Origin: a gamma proteobacterium HdN1
Lineage (GTDB): Bacteria > Pseudomonadota > Gammaproteobacteria > Pseudomonadales > Ketobacteraceae
Assembly: GCA_000198515.1 (NCBI GenBank)
Contig: FP929140.1
Coordinates: forward strand, 1,214,527-1,278,526
Direction: 5' to 3'
Length of the DNA: 64,000 nt
In this document: positions 19,201 to 25,921 of the stretch, one piece after another
Position numbering within the stretch: the stretch's first letter is position 1
Layout: every line of letters starts with the position of its first letter
Notes under the pieces: generated by a model
Told to the model about the DNA's origin: nothing
Databases searched by the model: none
Seen by the model: only the letters and a program-made list of their open reading frames with translations
Program-made: the position numbers and the translations under genes

Positions 19201-21370
19201 AAAGAAAGGCACGTTTGAAGATTTGAAATTCGTGCCATTCAAGCCTCGTGAACTGGGCTCCACCCAGGTGACGGTGAAAGTGCTGAGCGCGGGCCTGAAT
19301 TTCCGCGATGTCATGGGCGTACTCAATGTGTACCCCGGCGAAGCAGGGCCATTAGGCGGCGAGTGCATCGGTGAAATCATCGAACTGGGCAAGGAAGTCA
19401 CCCGTTACAAAATGGGCGACGTGGTCATGATTCCGCTCACCGAATCTTGCATGAGCACCCAGACCTTTGCCGAAGAAGCCTTGATTTGCCGTGTGCCGCG
19501 TAATCTCTCATTGAATGAAGCGTCAACCTTGCCTGTGGTGTACTGCACCGCGCTGCATGGTTTGAAAAATCTGGCACAGCTGAAAAAAGGCGAGCGTGTA
19601 TTGATACATGCGGGCGCGGGTGGTGTGGGAATGGCGGCGATTCATATTGCCAAGCATATCGGCGCAGAAGTGTTTGCTACCGCGAGCGAGAAAAAACGTG
19701 ATTACCTACGCAAGCTGGGCGTTGAGCACGTATTTGATTCGCGCTCACTGGATTTCGCGCAGGATATTCGCCGCGTAACCGGTGGTGCAGGGGTGGATGT
19801 TGTACTGAACTCGCTGGCAGGCGACTTCATCACCACCAGTATGGCGCTGCTGAATCCGGGCGGGCGTTTTATCGAAATCGGCAAGGCGGATCTCTGGACT
19901 CAAGATCGGGTAAAAGCGTTCCGTGATGATATTGCGTATGAAGCCTTCGATCTGGTGATTGTCACCCTGCAAAATCCGCTTGCACTGAAATCGCTGATGG
20001 ACGAAGTGGTTGAGAACGTGGAAGCCGGCCATTATCAGCCGCTGCCCTATACCGTTTTCAAGCACAAGGAAGCGATGGAAGCGTTCCGCTACATGGCGCA
20101 GGGCAAGCATATCGGCAAGATTCTGATCAATCCAGATGACGCCGCCATCACGGTCAAACGCGATCGTTCCTATCTGATCACGGGGGCCAGCGGTGGGCTC
20201 GGCATGCTGTTCTCAAAATGGATGGCAGAGCAGGGCGCAGGTGAAATCATTCTGGCAGCACGGCGTGATGTGCGTGAGCTGGATGCGCCGGGCGTCGCAG
20301 CGATTGAAGCATTGGGCGCGAAGGTGACTACCCTGAAGGCGGACACGGCGGATCGTGAATCGGTGCGCGCAATGATTGAGAGCGTGCAGAAAAATTGTTT
20401 GCCGTTGGCGGGCATCCTTCATGCTGCAGGTGTGCTGGCCGATGCGTTTGTGGTCAATCAGGATGTTGCCAGCTTCAGAAAAGTCATGGGGCCAAAGCTG
20501 GCGGGCGCATGGTATCTGCATGAGGAAACGCAACACCTGCCGCTGGAAATGTTTGTCATGTTTTCATCCCTGTCATCCATGTTGGGTGCGCCTGGGCAGG
20601 CAAACTATGCGGCATCGAATGCGTTTCTGGATGGCCTTGCCGCTTACCGTCGCGCCAAAGGATTGCCTGCCATTGCCGTGAACTGGGGCCCTTGGGCCGA
20701 AGTGGGCATGGCCGCCAACAGCCAGGTGGAAGCCAACGCCGAAGCCAGCGGTGTGCACTTGATTCCTCCGGCGGATGGCCTGTCTTGGTTCGCGCAGGTG
20801 TTGCAAACCAACCCAGTTCAGCGCGGCTTGATGCTGATCGACTGGGCAGCACTGGCAAACCTGTCTGGCAGCATTCCTGCATTTTTGTCTGAGCTTGATG
20901 TAAAAGCCAGCGTGGGCCTAGATGCGAATCTGCAAAAAATGGCAGATGAATTCCGCACATCCTTGGCCGATGCACCCATCGACGAACGCACCTCCATGTT
21001 GATCGACAAGATCTGCGAACAGATCAAGCGCGTGATGGGGTTGGATGAAAGCGACTCCATCAATCCAAATCAGCCGCTGCAGGAACTGGGGTTGGATTCG
21101 TTGATGGCGGTGGAATTGCGCAACATTCTGTGTGCGCTGATCGGCAAGCAGTTACCAGCAACGCTGATGTTCAAATACCCCACTGTGGCGAGTTTGAGCA
21201 CCTTCCTGATACAGGATCTGTTCCCCGATGAAATCGCCGCAGCAGAAACGAAAACGGTTGAACCGAAACAGGAAGAAAAAATTCAGGATGAAGACAAGCA
21301 ACTGGATGATCTGACTCAGGATGAACTGGCGGCCATGCTGGCGGCGGAACTGGGTGATAGCAGGGATTGA
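10235..21370 (+). CDS. Bimodular type I polyketide synthase (KS-AT-KR-ACP / KS-AT-DH-ER-KR-ACP)
   Basis: 3711 residues. An N-terminal coiled coil (about 5-33, Lys/Glu-rich) looks like a docking helix. Module 1: KS (about 35-460, Cys in DTACSSS near 207, HGTGTPLGDP, NMGHLEAAAG); AT (about 575-880, GHSIGE near 667, HAFH near 768, malonyl type); KR (Rossmann TGGLGGLG near 1165, Tyr in HYAAAN near 1315); ACP (LGIDSIMALE near 1474). No DH lies between AT1 and KR1. Module 2: KS (Cys near 1708); AT (GHSVGE near 2158, HAFH, malonyl type); DH (His in DDHRLYDVVVAPG near 2462 and Asp in MDSCFQ near 2638; the usual Gly four residues after the His is Asp); ER (NFRDVM, AGAGGVGMAA near 3125); KR (TGASGGLG near 3311, Tyr in NYAASN near 3457); ACP (LGLDSLMAVELR near 3617). 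The C-terminal tail DDLTQDELAAMLAAEL resembles a docking peptide. Predicted output: one beta-hydroxy unit, then one fully reduced unit. Confidence 0.95.
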   Translation: MSNNNNDTALLLKQALKELKKSKESIKRLEKEKIEPIAVIGMGCRFPGGVSNPDELWKLLENGADAITDMVDQRWSSDQVYDPNPEAVGKLYTKANGLVEDVDLFDAEFFGIAPVEARLMEPQQRFLLETTWDALEHAAIAPDSLMGSKTGVYIGICHMGYSHMQAKYCGPEDVSPYDGTGNAHSIASGRISYLLGLQGPSISVDTACSSSLVAIHLAVQSLRKGESDLALAGGVNLVLEPTTSMIFARAGMLSPDGRCKTFDASANGYVRGEGCGVVVLKRLSDAVRDGDNVLAVVRGSAVNQDGKSQGITAPNELAQEKVLRAALEDARLQPQDVTYVEAHGTGTPLGDPIELAALNTVYGKLKDGKPREGKLMVGSIKTNMGHLEAAAGVAGFIKLVLAVKNQVIPKHLHFQKPNPYIDWSTIAIDVPAEQQRWTAPHRVGGLSSFGFSGTNCHILVEQAPNVLEAGVLEAGVQDDRQAVKPFAPKLLTISAKTKEALQAYLDVYSRALQMPALQSGRWEDLCFTAATGRHHFRNRASILASSATDAAEKIQALLGQGAADGVTVSDVGTATPKVAFMFTGQGAQFAGMGQALYAQFPVFHDAMDHIAQLMAQYLELPLLSILWGDNAHLLDETQYTQPAIFALQYALTQLWTSLGVQASCVTGHSIGEYAAAVYAGVMSVEDAVRLICARGRLMTSLCEKGSMAAVFASAAETRNVIDSIDSVIDVAAVNGPRNCVISGERNTVVQAIALLADHKIKSKTLQVSHAFHSPMMQPMLDAFKREVEFIVLKAPRIRFVSSKTGKTATQDVKRVEYWVEHVRDAVLFLDAAREMGAQKINACLEIGPGANLVKLAPQCIETAAPVSFLHSVDREVNEAEHLTSVIAGLHNVGVAIQWQNLFFGEKYVRLNLPTYPFQKQSYWVDEIRLGNYSKQSGMSFARMLYEAAWKELPLTTDEQHREGKLFSFEDLVVIGSKPDWMDALQAQFSHILLLDGMSDADAIKSAVLPLQEKARANGKVLPVLLTAPVMPSDLSVLPSVINAAVEPVLEAVRALVVGGDSTNPVRLWVVSEGAYGTAYGIANINLSAWPLLGFAKGLALETGELWGGILDVSGTAGEQAAAILAELAGQAIEDVVKYEGNVRSVQRLQADRPAQATLPSLDGKASYLVTGGLGGLGLYVAQALALSGAKNLVLMSRRGDLQSLQGEPRDRVEALQKNGVNIRVVNVDVADASAVSNLIQRLANGECPLKGIVHCAGVNDIVLAQDMQRDQWRNVTRSKVQGGWNLHQASLSLPLDFFVMFSSIASVWGSGGMAHYAAANHFLDGLVDYRLALGLPAAAFNWGPWGGAGMATGDAAEEAARRGLRPFDPQSGIELLSKSWTCGKAHQIMADVRWDRFREIMEMRRAHPFFGALGRTLSATTGVTGEKSAFFKSLYPLVPTERAEKIVGYLQGLLGRVVGKAEGETVDSEMPLMDLGIDSIMALEIKKQLEADTGQAMRATLIFDYPTINKIAEHFSVALYGEEDSVVEATGGNAFYGEPIAIVGIGCKMPMAPNGPGDFWKLLANGECGINDAPSQRWDLDRYIDKNEAAPGKTYTLSAGLVDDIESFDGKLFGIAPRELESMEPQQRLVLEHAWTALENAGYSPAAMNGTRTGVFVGVGANEYIRACATGAREEDIMFIPTGNALNVIAGRVAFNLGLQGPCMTVDTACSSSAVATHLACQSLRNGECEVALAGGVNTMVMPETFVALSKAHMLSKEGRCKTFDESADGYVRGEGVGILVLKRLADAERDGDNIVALIRGSAVNQDGRSSSLTAPNGPQQQAVIRAALANAGLKAEDIDWVETHGTATPLGDPIEVQSLEAVYCGHRSAENPLIISSVKTNIGHLESAAGVSSIMKAALSLQHGVIPQHLHFKKFNPHIAVDAAKFLIPTEKMEWKGGDKKRRVGISSFGFSGTNVHMVLEEAPVRREVINATERASHILTLSAKSEASLAAMARRYADFLKDDLLNGKPAAIADVAFTANTARAQFEYRAAVVANDAATAADKFRQLSEGLTPAGVFKSEGKPVNGVAWLFTGQGSQYAGMAKELYESSPDFKQKLDACEKLFEAETAESLLAILWGDQSSLIDNTRYTQPAIFALEYALASQWQNLGLKPAAMVGHSVGEYAAAVVAGIMSLEDAMKLIVARGRLMVELCERGDMAAVLAPLAQVEEIITGIDGVQIAACNAPGNHVVSGTAEGIKVVLQKAAAVDVDARLLVVSHAFHSGMMQPMLESFRKVAESITYKPAMYTLVSSVSGCVNQGEMSTAAYWVDHVRRTVLFVNALKELATLKINLCLEIGPGATLTSLAQQSLGQDGYIFVHSLRARQDASRQFNLAVAQLYARGVDIHWKNFDAPYARQRVAVPCYAFDRKRYWLGDNDNGMISGSGNIGHDTGNVLMMLQSPMSDDVFFENAFGGRHPFNLDDHRLYDVVVAPGAFHLANTLLCARDAFGDKPVKLDDVVFPEPLIIEGDKKRRLHYGFKKITTKDGAENYEVKGFSRPDEKGAERDWTLHCSMNVTPCSGPDTQQVLTAQDIEQIQARASHHFSGQMFYDEMWKVGYQLGSQFRWIAEFWRRPGEALTRLRLPESALEQGKYLIHPGLMDSCFQSSALATMYEEFDSSTVDAIYIPFALENFHFFQKPTTTLWCHVKIKNPPEDPRAAPESFSHTIQVYDDQGNILIDVETLHSKRAPKEALLRALRKDAQDSHYEIHWKSGNIPADQELRALPDTLLVIGDNNSLAATLCAELQSRRVNAVQVVCKAGCSYTHKSSYTHENGKATLNPEDGGQWMALIQSLGGIAKLGGLVYVAPEAELHREAEIMDLELQLFTPILNMLKALQLLSGSTSPRLWCVTRNAVTAQRSDTGLNPVHTALTGFGKVLDMEHPEYAAVLIDVDGESDERTARAIITELQLPAKEKQVALRRGSRWVARLARTGIAAQGMPIPPAPYRLIIEKKGTFEDLKFVPFKPRELGSTQVTVKVLSAGLNFRDVMGVLNVYPGEAGPLGGECIGEIIELGKEVTRYKMGDVVMIPLTESCMSTQTFAEEALICRVPRNLSLNEASTLPVVYCTALHGLKNLAQLKKGERVLIHAGAGGVGMAAIHIAKHIGAEVFATASEKKRDYLRKLGVEHVFDSRSLDFAQDIRRVTGGAGVDVVLNSLAGDFITTSMALLNPGGRFIEIGKADLWTQDRVKAFRDDIAYEAFDLVIVTLQNPLALKSLMDEVVENVEAGHYQPLPYTVFKHKEAMEAFRYMAQGKHIGKILINPDDAAITVKRDRSYLITGASGGLGMLFSKWMAEQGAGEIILAARRDVRELDAPGVAAIEALGAKVTTLKADTADRESVRAMIESVQKNCLPLAGILHAAGVLADAFVVNQDVASFRKVMGPKLAGAWYLHEETQHLPLEMFVMFSSLSSMLGAPGQANYAASNAFLDGLAAYRRAKGLPAIAVNWGPWAEVGMAANSQVEANAEASGVHLIPPADGLSWFAQVLQTNPVQRGLMLIDWAALANLSGSIPAFLSELDVKASVGLDANLQKMADEFRTSLADAPIDERTSMLIDKICEQIKRVMGLDESDSINPNQPLQELGLDSLMAVELRNILCALIGKQLPATLMFKYPTVASLSTFLIQDLFPDEIAAAETKTVEPKQEEKIQDEDKQLDDLTQDELAAMLAAELGDSRD
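11630..11659 (+). repeat. 15-bp in-frame tandem duplication in the KS1-AT1 linker
   Basis: Two adjacent 15-bp units (GTTTTGGAAGCGGGT and GTTCTGGAAGCGGGT) differ at one base and encode VLEAG twice in the linker after KS1. Confidence 0.75.
18635..18670 (+). repeat. 18-bp imperfect tandem duplication in the ER-side linker
   Basis: AGTTATACCCATAAAAGT is followed by a diverged second copy, giving SYTHK-SSYTHE in the linker between DH and ER. Mismatches suggest it is older than the perfect repeats elsewhere. Confidence 0.55.
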
Positions 21371-21406
21371 CCACAGACTCAATAACAAAAATAAAGGTAT
21401 TACAGT

Positions 21407-24400
21407 ATGAGCGGTGGAAAGTCGACACAGGAACTGATGTTGAGTGCAGTGAAGGAAATCAAGGCGCTCAAACGACAACTGGCAGTGTACGAAAAATCAG
21501 CCCACGAGCCCATTGCCGTCATTGGCATGGGCTGCCGCTACCCCGGCCAGTCCGTTAACCCACAGGCGTTCTGGAAAAATCTGCGCGATGGTGTGGATTG
21601 CATTATCCAGCAAGAAAATAACGAACGCTGGAACATGGATGATCTGTACGATCCCAATCCAGAAGCACCCGGAAAAATCTATACAAAAGGGTTGGGTATT
21701 ATCGAACCGCCCGATCTGTTCGATGCGGAATTCTTCGGCATATCGCCCCGCGAAGCGGAGGATATTGATCCTCAGCATCGTATCCTGTTGGAAATATGCC
21801 ACGAAGCCATGGAAGATGCGGGCTACGCGCCGTCGCAATTGAATGGCAGCCGCACGGGGGTGTTCGCAGGCCTTGCATCATCGGATTATGCGCATCTGGG
21901 CAGCATGCTGGGTAGCGCAGATCAGCTCACGCCCTGGCAAGGAATTGGTAATGCCGGCAGTGCAGCGCCGGGCCGAATCTCATATTTGTACAATTTCAAA
22001 GGGCCAGCTCTTGGCATTGATACCGCGTGTTCGTCATCGCTGGTGGCGCTGCATTATGCCTGCCAAAGCCTGCGTAATCAGGAGTGCGATACCGCGCTGG
22101 CAGGTGGTGTGCATCTGGTATTGAACCCAGCCATATCCATTGTTTTCGCCAAGGCGCACATGCTGTCGCCGGATGGAAAATGCAAAACCTTTGATGCCGC
22201 TGCCGATGGTTACGTTCGGTCCGAAGGCTGTGGCGTGGTCATGCTGAAGCGTTTATCTGATGCGGAGGCGGCGGGTGATAACATTCTTGCGCTGATCAAG
22301 GGCAGCGCCATCAATCAGGATGGAAAGTCACAAGGATTCACTGCACCCAACGAAACCGCCCAAGAAGACGTGATCCGTGCTGCATTGAAGCAGGCACAAC
22401 TTGAACCATCCCAAGTGAGCTACGTGGAAGCGCACGGGACGGGCACGCCACTGGGTGATCCGATCGAGCTGGGTGCGCTCAACGCGGTTTATTGCGCCGG
22501 ACAAAATCGTACCCATCCTTTGCTGGTAGGTTCTGCAAAAACCAATATCGGTCACAGTGAGGCGGCCTCGGGCATGGCTGGCCTGATCAAGCTGGTTATG
22601 TCACTGCGCCATCGTTTAATCCCGCCACATCTCCACTTCAAACAGCCCAATCCCTACATTCCCTGGAGCCGCATGGCGATCCAAGTAACGGATACACTCA
22701 CGGACTGGACCGCATTTAAATCGGCAGACGGCCCGTTGCGGGCAGGTGTCAGTGCCTTTGCCTTTACGGGAACCAATGCGCACGTCATCGTGGAAGAATA
22801 CTCGGCAGATTCTGTGCAAGCGGATACAAACGATTGGATGCCACTATTGATTCCGATCTCGGCTAGGCAGCCACAGGCAGCTCAGCAGCGGCAGGCGATG
22901 TTGAAGGAATATATTTCTGCCAATACGGGTTTCACACTAAAACAATTGGCACGCACCTGTGCAGCCGGTCGTGATCATTTTAAATATCGCTCAATCCTGT
23001 TGCCGCAGTCGCTGGATCATTTAAAGCGGTTGCTGGAAAACTCAGGCAATACAGACCCATTGGCCGATACGCTGACCGGCATTCGACAAAAAATCCGATA
23101 CAAAACTGGATATGTGTTTTCAGGTCATGGCGCCCAGTTTGCGGGAATGGGGAAGGCATTTTATTCGCATATTCCTTTGTTTCGTCAGTATTTCGATCAG
23201 GCGGCTGAGCAAATCAACCCAAAATTGGATTTTACACTTGAGGATATTTTGTGGGGCGAAAACCCCAGCTTGCTCGATCAACCTCGATACAATCAGCCCG
23301 CGCTGTTTGCTCTGGAATATGCCTTGGCCAAAACTTGGATGCAGTGGGGTATCAAACCTGATTGCGTTTCGGGGCATGGCACAGGCGAAATAACCGCCGC
23401 CTGCATTGCCGGCGTGTTCAGTCTTGCCGACGCTTGTCATTTGATATGTTCCCGCGCCCGCCTGATGCATGATTCAGCACAGGCCGATTTTCATACCGAT
23501 GCCTTGGAACCGCTGCAGGAACCGTTCACGGCAGCCTTGGCGAATATCACTTTTAATGCGCCACGGATGCGCATTTATTCCAATCGTGATGGAGAGCATG
23601 CCGGCAAGAATATGGCATCGGCGGAGTACTGGGTGCAGCAGATCTGCAAGCCCGTTCAGTTTTCCGCATGTGCAAACAGGATGCTTGATTCCGAGTGCGA
23701 CATCGTGCTGGAAATTGGGCCGGGCACAGAGTGGATCGACGTATTACAGACATTGCTTGCACAAAGGCAAAATTCAGGGCAGTCGCCTGTGCTGTGTGTT
23801 GCCAGCTTGCCGCGTGAAACCGCCGCTTTGGATGGACTTTCCCGCACATTGGCAAATCTCTATGTGGCCGGCCTAGATCTGAATTGGGCAGAAATCATGC
23901 CTGTTAAACAGATACCCCCGGTACAGTTGCCAACCTATCCATTCCAGCGCAAAAGCTATTGGAACAAAATTCTGCGTGCCCGTATGGAGCAGCAGCAATT
24001 ACCCGTTAAGGCAAAAAACTGGCTTTACCGATTGCAATGGCAGAAATTCGATCTCGAAAAATCCGCGCAGGCAAATGTCCATGACGCCCACTGGATTCTG
24101 CTGTTTCCTACGCAGCCACAGGCAGAATCTTTTGCCCATCAGCTGCCGCAGGTAATCCAGAAAAATATGACCATTGGTTATTTTCAGATAACCGATGTTG
24201 GCGTCGCATGGCGGTTTGATAAAAATCAAGAAACGATTCCAGAGGATGGCGATGCCAGCCCGTTATTGATGAAGGTCGTTAATGCGACAGGATCGAAGAA
24301 TGTGCGCATGGTTTTGTGTACGGCTGGAATTCCTGTTCAAGATGGCATTCCTGTTCAAGATGGCATTCCTGTTCAAGATGGCATTCCTGTTCAAGATGGC

Positions 24401-25921
24401 ATTCCTGTTCAAGATGTCACCGCAAATATGCGTGGGCTGACAACCTTAATGCTGTCGTTGGCGAAAACACTGCAAAAAGTTCACGCGAAACTGTGGGTGA
24501 TCACGGAATCTGCCAGCGTGGTTGCGCAACAGCCTGAGCGGGTACGCCAGGATCAGGCGCTGGTGGCAGGTTTTGTAAAAAACATGACGTTGGAACTTGC
24601 AGAGAAAATGCAAACCCTGATGGACATTGATCGCTGGAATGAAACCAGTATTCGGATCTGTGCGCAGGTAGCCATGCACGATAACGCTGCGCCATTGATC
24701 AGTGTGCGTCAGCAGCACCTGTATGTTCCGCAATTGCAGCGTGTGCAGGCCGAAAAATTGTCGCACAAAAAGATTCCGATCAGGGGCGATGGGATTTATG
24801 TCGTGGCGGGCGGTACGGGTTCGATCGGCCTTGGCGTCTGCCAGTGGCTGGTGGATAAAGGCGCTCGCCATCTTGTACTGCTGAATCGTTCTGGGACAGC
24901 GAATGCCGAAGCAAGCGAACAGATTTCCCTTTGGCAGCAGCAGGGGGTAAACGTGGCCATTTGCGCAGTGGAATTGTCGGATCGACCTGCGGTTGAAGGT
25001 TGTTTGCAGGAACTTCGGTCACAGCGTCCATTGCGTGGAATCATTCATGCGGCAGGCCAGTTCGAACTTGCGCCATTGGCAGAGATCACCACAGTCCGTT
25101 GTGAAAATCTGATGGCGAATAAAGTGCTGGGGATTCAATGGCTCGACGAATGCACTGCAGACGATGCGCTGGATTTTTTCGTCGCCTTTTCGTCCATCGC
25201 ATCCGTGTGGGGTTCAGCCGGAAATTTCCATTACTGCGCGGCAAATCAGGTGGTGGATGCCATCATCCAGCGCAGGCATCAGGCGGGAAAACCTGCATTG
25301 GCCATAAATTGCGGGCCATGGGCGAATTCCGGCATGGTGAGCGACGAATCCGCAGAGCAGGCTACCCGACGCGGTCTGTTGCTGATGGACAAAAATATCG
25401 GCATACAGGCGTTTGGCCGTCTGCTGGGAAGTGAAGAATCACAGCTGGTAATGGCGGATATTCAGTGGAACCGCTTCAAGCAGATCATGAGCATGTTGCC
25501 AATGGGCAATATGTTTACTGCAGTAAATGATGCCGATGACACAGGAAACTCTGCTGTCACCGTTGAACTGAATCGTGAAGATCTTGCCTTCAAGGAACTG
25601 CTTTCTACCTGTTCACCGCAACAGCGTGTGGTGCATTTGCTGGAATATCTACGTTTGCAACTGGCTCGCGCTCTGCAGCTCGATCCGCAGGATGTAGACG
25701 AAACGCAGCCGCTGATCGACATGGGAATTGACTCTTTGCTGGCGGTGGAATTCAAACATCGCGCCATGCAGGTAACGCAGATGGAGCTTCCCGTTGTGCG
25801 TCTGCTGGGCGGTGCGAGTTTGCGCGATGTGGCGAATTGGATGGCAGGGGGGAATGCCGAGCAGGGTCAGGTTGCCCAGCAAGCGCAGGATGAAGAGCTG
25901 CACGTCGAGGGGGTATTATGA
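21407..25921 (+). CDS. Monomodular type I polyketide synthase with degenerate AT (KS-AT0-KR-ACP)
   Basis: 1504 residues. N-terminal docking helix (about 5-32). KS about 35-450 is intact (Cys in DTACSSS near 206, HGTGTPLGDP, NIGHSEAASG). The AT region starts near 567 (VFSGHGAQFAGMGKA), but the nucleophile elbow reads GHGTGE: residue 658 is Gly (codon GGC at 23378-23380), not Ser. Soon after, RLM runs almost straight into QADFHT (692-697), where the sister ATs have about 70 residues and then SHAFHS. The small ferredoxin-like subdomain is therefore largely deleted and the catalytic His is replaced by Ala. KR is intact (AGGTGSIG near 1131, Lys in ANKVLG, Ser in FSSIAS, Tyr in HYCAAN near 1274). 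ACP has MGIDSLLAVEF near 1441. The C-terminus DEELHVEGVL could dock to the TubC-like domain of the next protein. Malonyl loading must come in trans or from the upstream ATs (inference). The stop overlaps the next start as ATGA. Confidence 0.93.
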   Translation: MSGGKSTQELMLSAVKEIKALKRQLAVYEKSAHEPIAVIGMGCRYPGQSVNPQAFWKNLRDGVDCIIQQENNERWNMDDLYDPNPEAPGKIYTKGLGIIEPPDLFDAEFFGISPREAEDIDPQHRILLEICHEAMEDAGYAPSQLNGSRTGVFAGLASSDYAHLGSMLGSADQLTPWQGIGNAGSAAPGRISYLYNFKGPALGIDTACSSSLVALHYACQSLRNQECDTALAGGVHLVLNPAISIVFAKAHMLSPDGKCKTFDAAADGYVRSEGCGVVMLKRLSDAEAAGDNILALIKGSAINQDGKSQGFTAPNETAQEDVIRAALKQAQLEPSQVSYVEAHGTGTPLGDPIELGALNAVYCAGQNRTHPLLVGSAKTNIGHSEAASGMAGLIKLVMSLRHRLIPPHLHFKQPNPYIPWSRMAIQVTDTLTDWTAFKSADGPLRAGVSAFAFTGTNAHVIVEEYSADSVQADTNDWMPLLIPISARQPQAAQQRQAMLKEYISANTGFTLKQLARTCAAGRDHFKYRSILLPQSLDHLKRLLENSGNTDPLADTLTGIRQKIRYKTGYVFSGHGAQFAGMGKAFYSHIPLFRQYFDQAAEQINPKLDFTLEDILWGENPSLLDQPRYNQPALFALEYALAKTWMQWGIKPDCVSGHGTGEITAACIAGVFSLADACHLICSRARLMHDSAQADFHTDALEPLQEPFTAALANITFNAPRMRIYSNRDGEHAGKNMASAEYWVQQICKPVQFSACANRMLDSECDIVLEIGPGTEWIDVLQTLLAQRQNSGQSPVLCVASLPRETAALDGLSRTLANLYVAGLDLNWAEIMPVKQIPPVQLPTYPFQRKSYWNKILRARMEQQQLPVKAKNWLYRLQWQKFDLEKSAQANVHDAHWILLFPTQPQAESFAHQLPQVIQKNMTIGYFQITDVGVAWRFDKNQETIPEDGDASPLLMKVVNATGSKNVRMVLCTAGIPVQDGIPVQDGIPVQDGIPVQDGIPVQDVTANMRGLTTLMLSLAKTLQKVHAKLWVITESASVVAQQPERVRQDQALVAGFVKNMTLELAEKMQTLMDIDRWNETSIRICAQVAMHDNAAPLISVRQQHLYVPQLQRVQAEKLSHKKIPIRGDGIYVVAGGTGSIGLGVCQWLVDKGARHLVLLNRSGTANAEASEQISLWQQQGVNVAICAVELSDRPAVEGCLQELRSQRPLRGIIHAAGQFELAPLAEITTVRCENLMANKVLGIQWLDECTADDALDFFVAFSSIASVWGSAGNFHYCAANQVVDAIIQRRHQAGKPALAINCGPWANSGMVSDESAEQATRRGLLLMDKNIGIQAFGRLLGSEESQLVMADIQWNRFKQIMSMLPMGNMFTAVNDADDTGNSAVTVELNREDLAFKELLSTCSPQQRVVHLLEYLRLQLARALQLDPQDVDETQPLIDMGIDSLLAVEFKHRAMQVTQMELPVVRLLGGASLRDVANWMAGGNAEQGQVAQQAQDEELHVEGVL
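24326..24415 (+). repeat. 18-bp x 5 in-frame tandem repeat (GIPVQD)5
   Basis: Five adjacent copies of GGCATTCCTGTTCAAGAT (the first begins GGA, otherwise identical) encode GIPVQD five times at residues 974-1003, between the AT remnant and the KR Rossmann fold. Near-identity implies recent expansion by slippage, and copy number is likely to vary between strains. Confidence 0.95.

Noticed and set aside
24326-24415. CRISPR-like array
   Set aside because: Units are directly adjacent with no spacers and are in frame with a coding sequence, so it is a coding tandem repeat.
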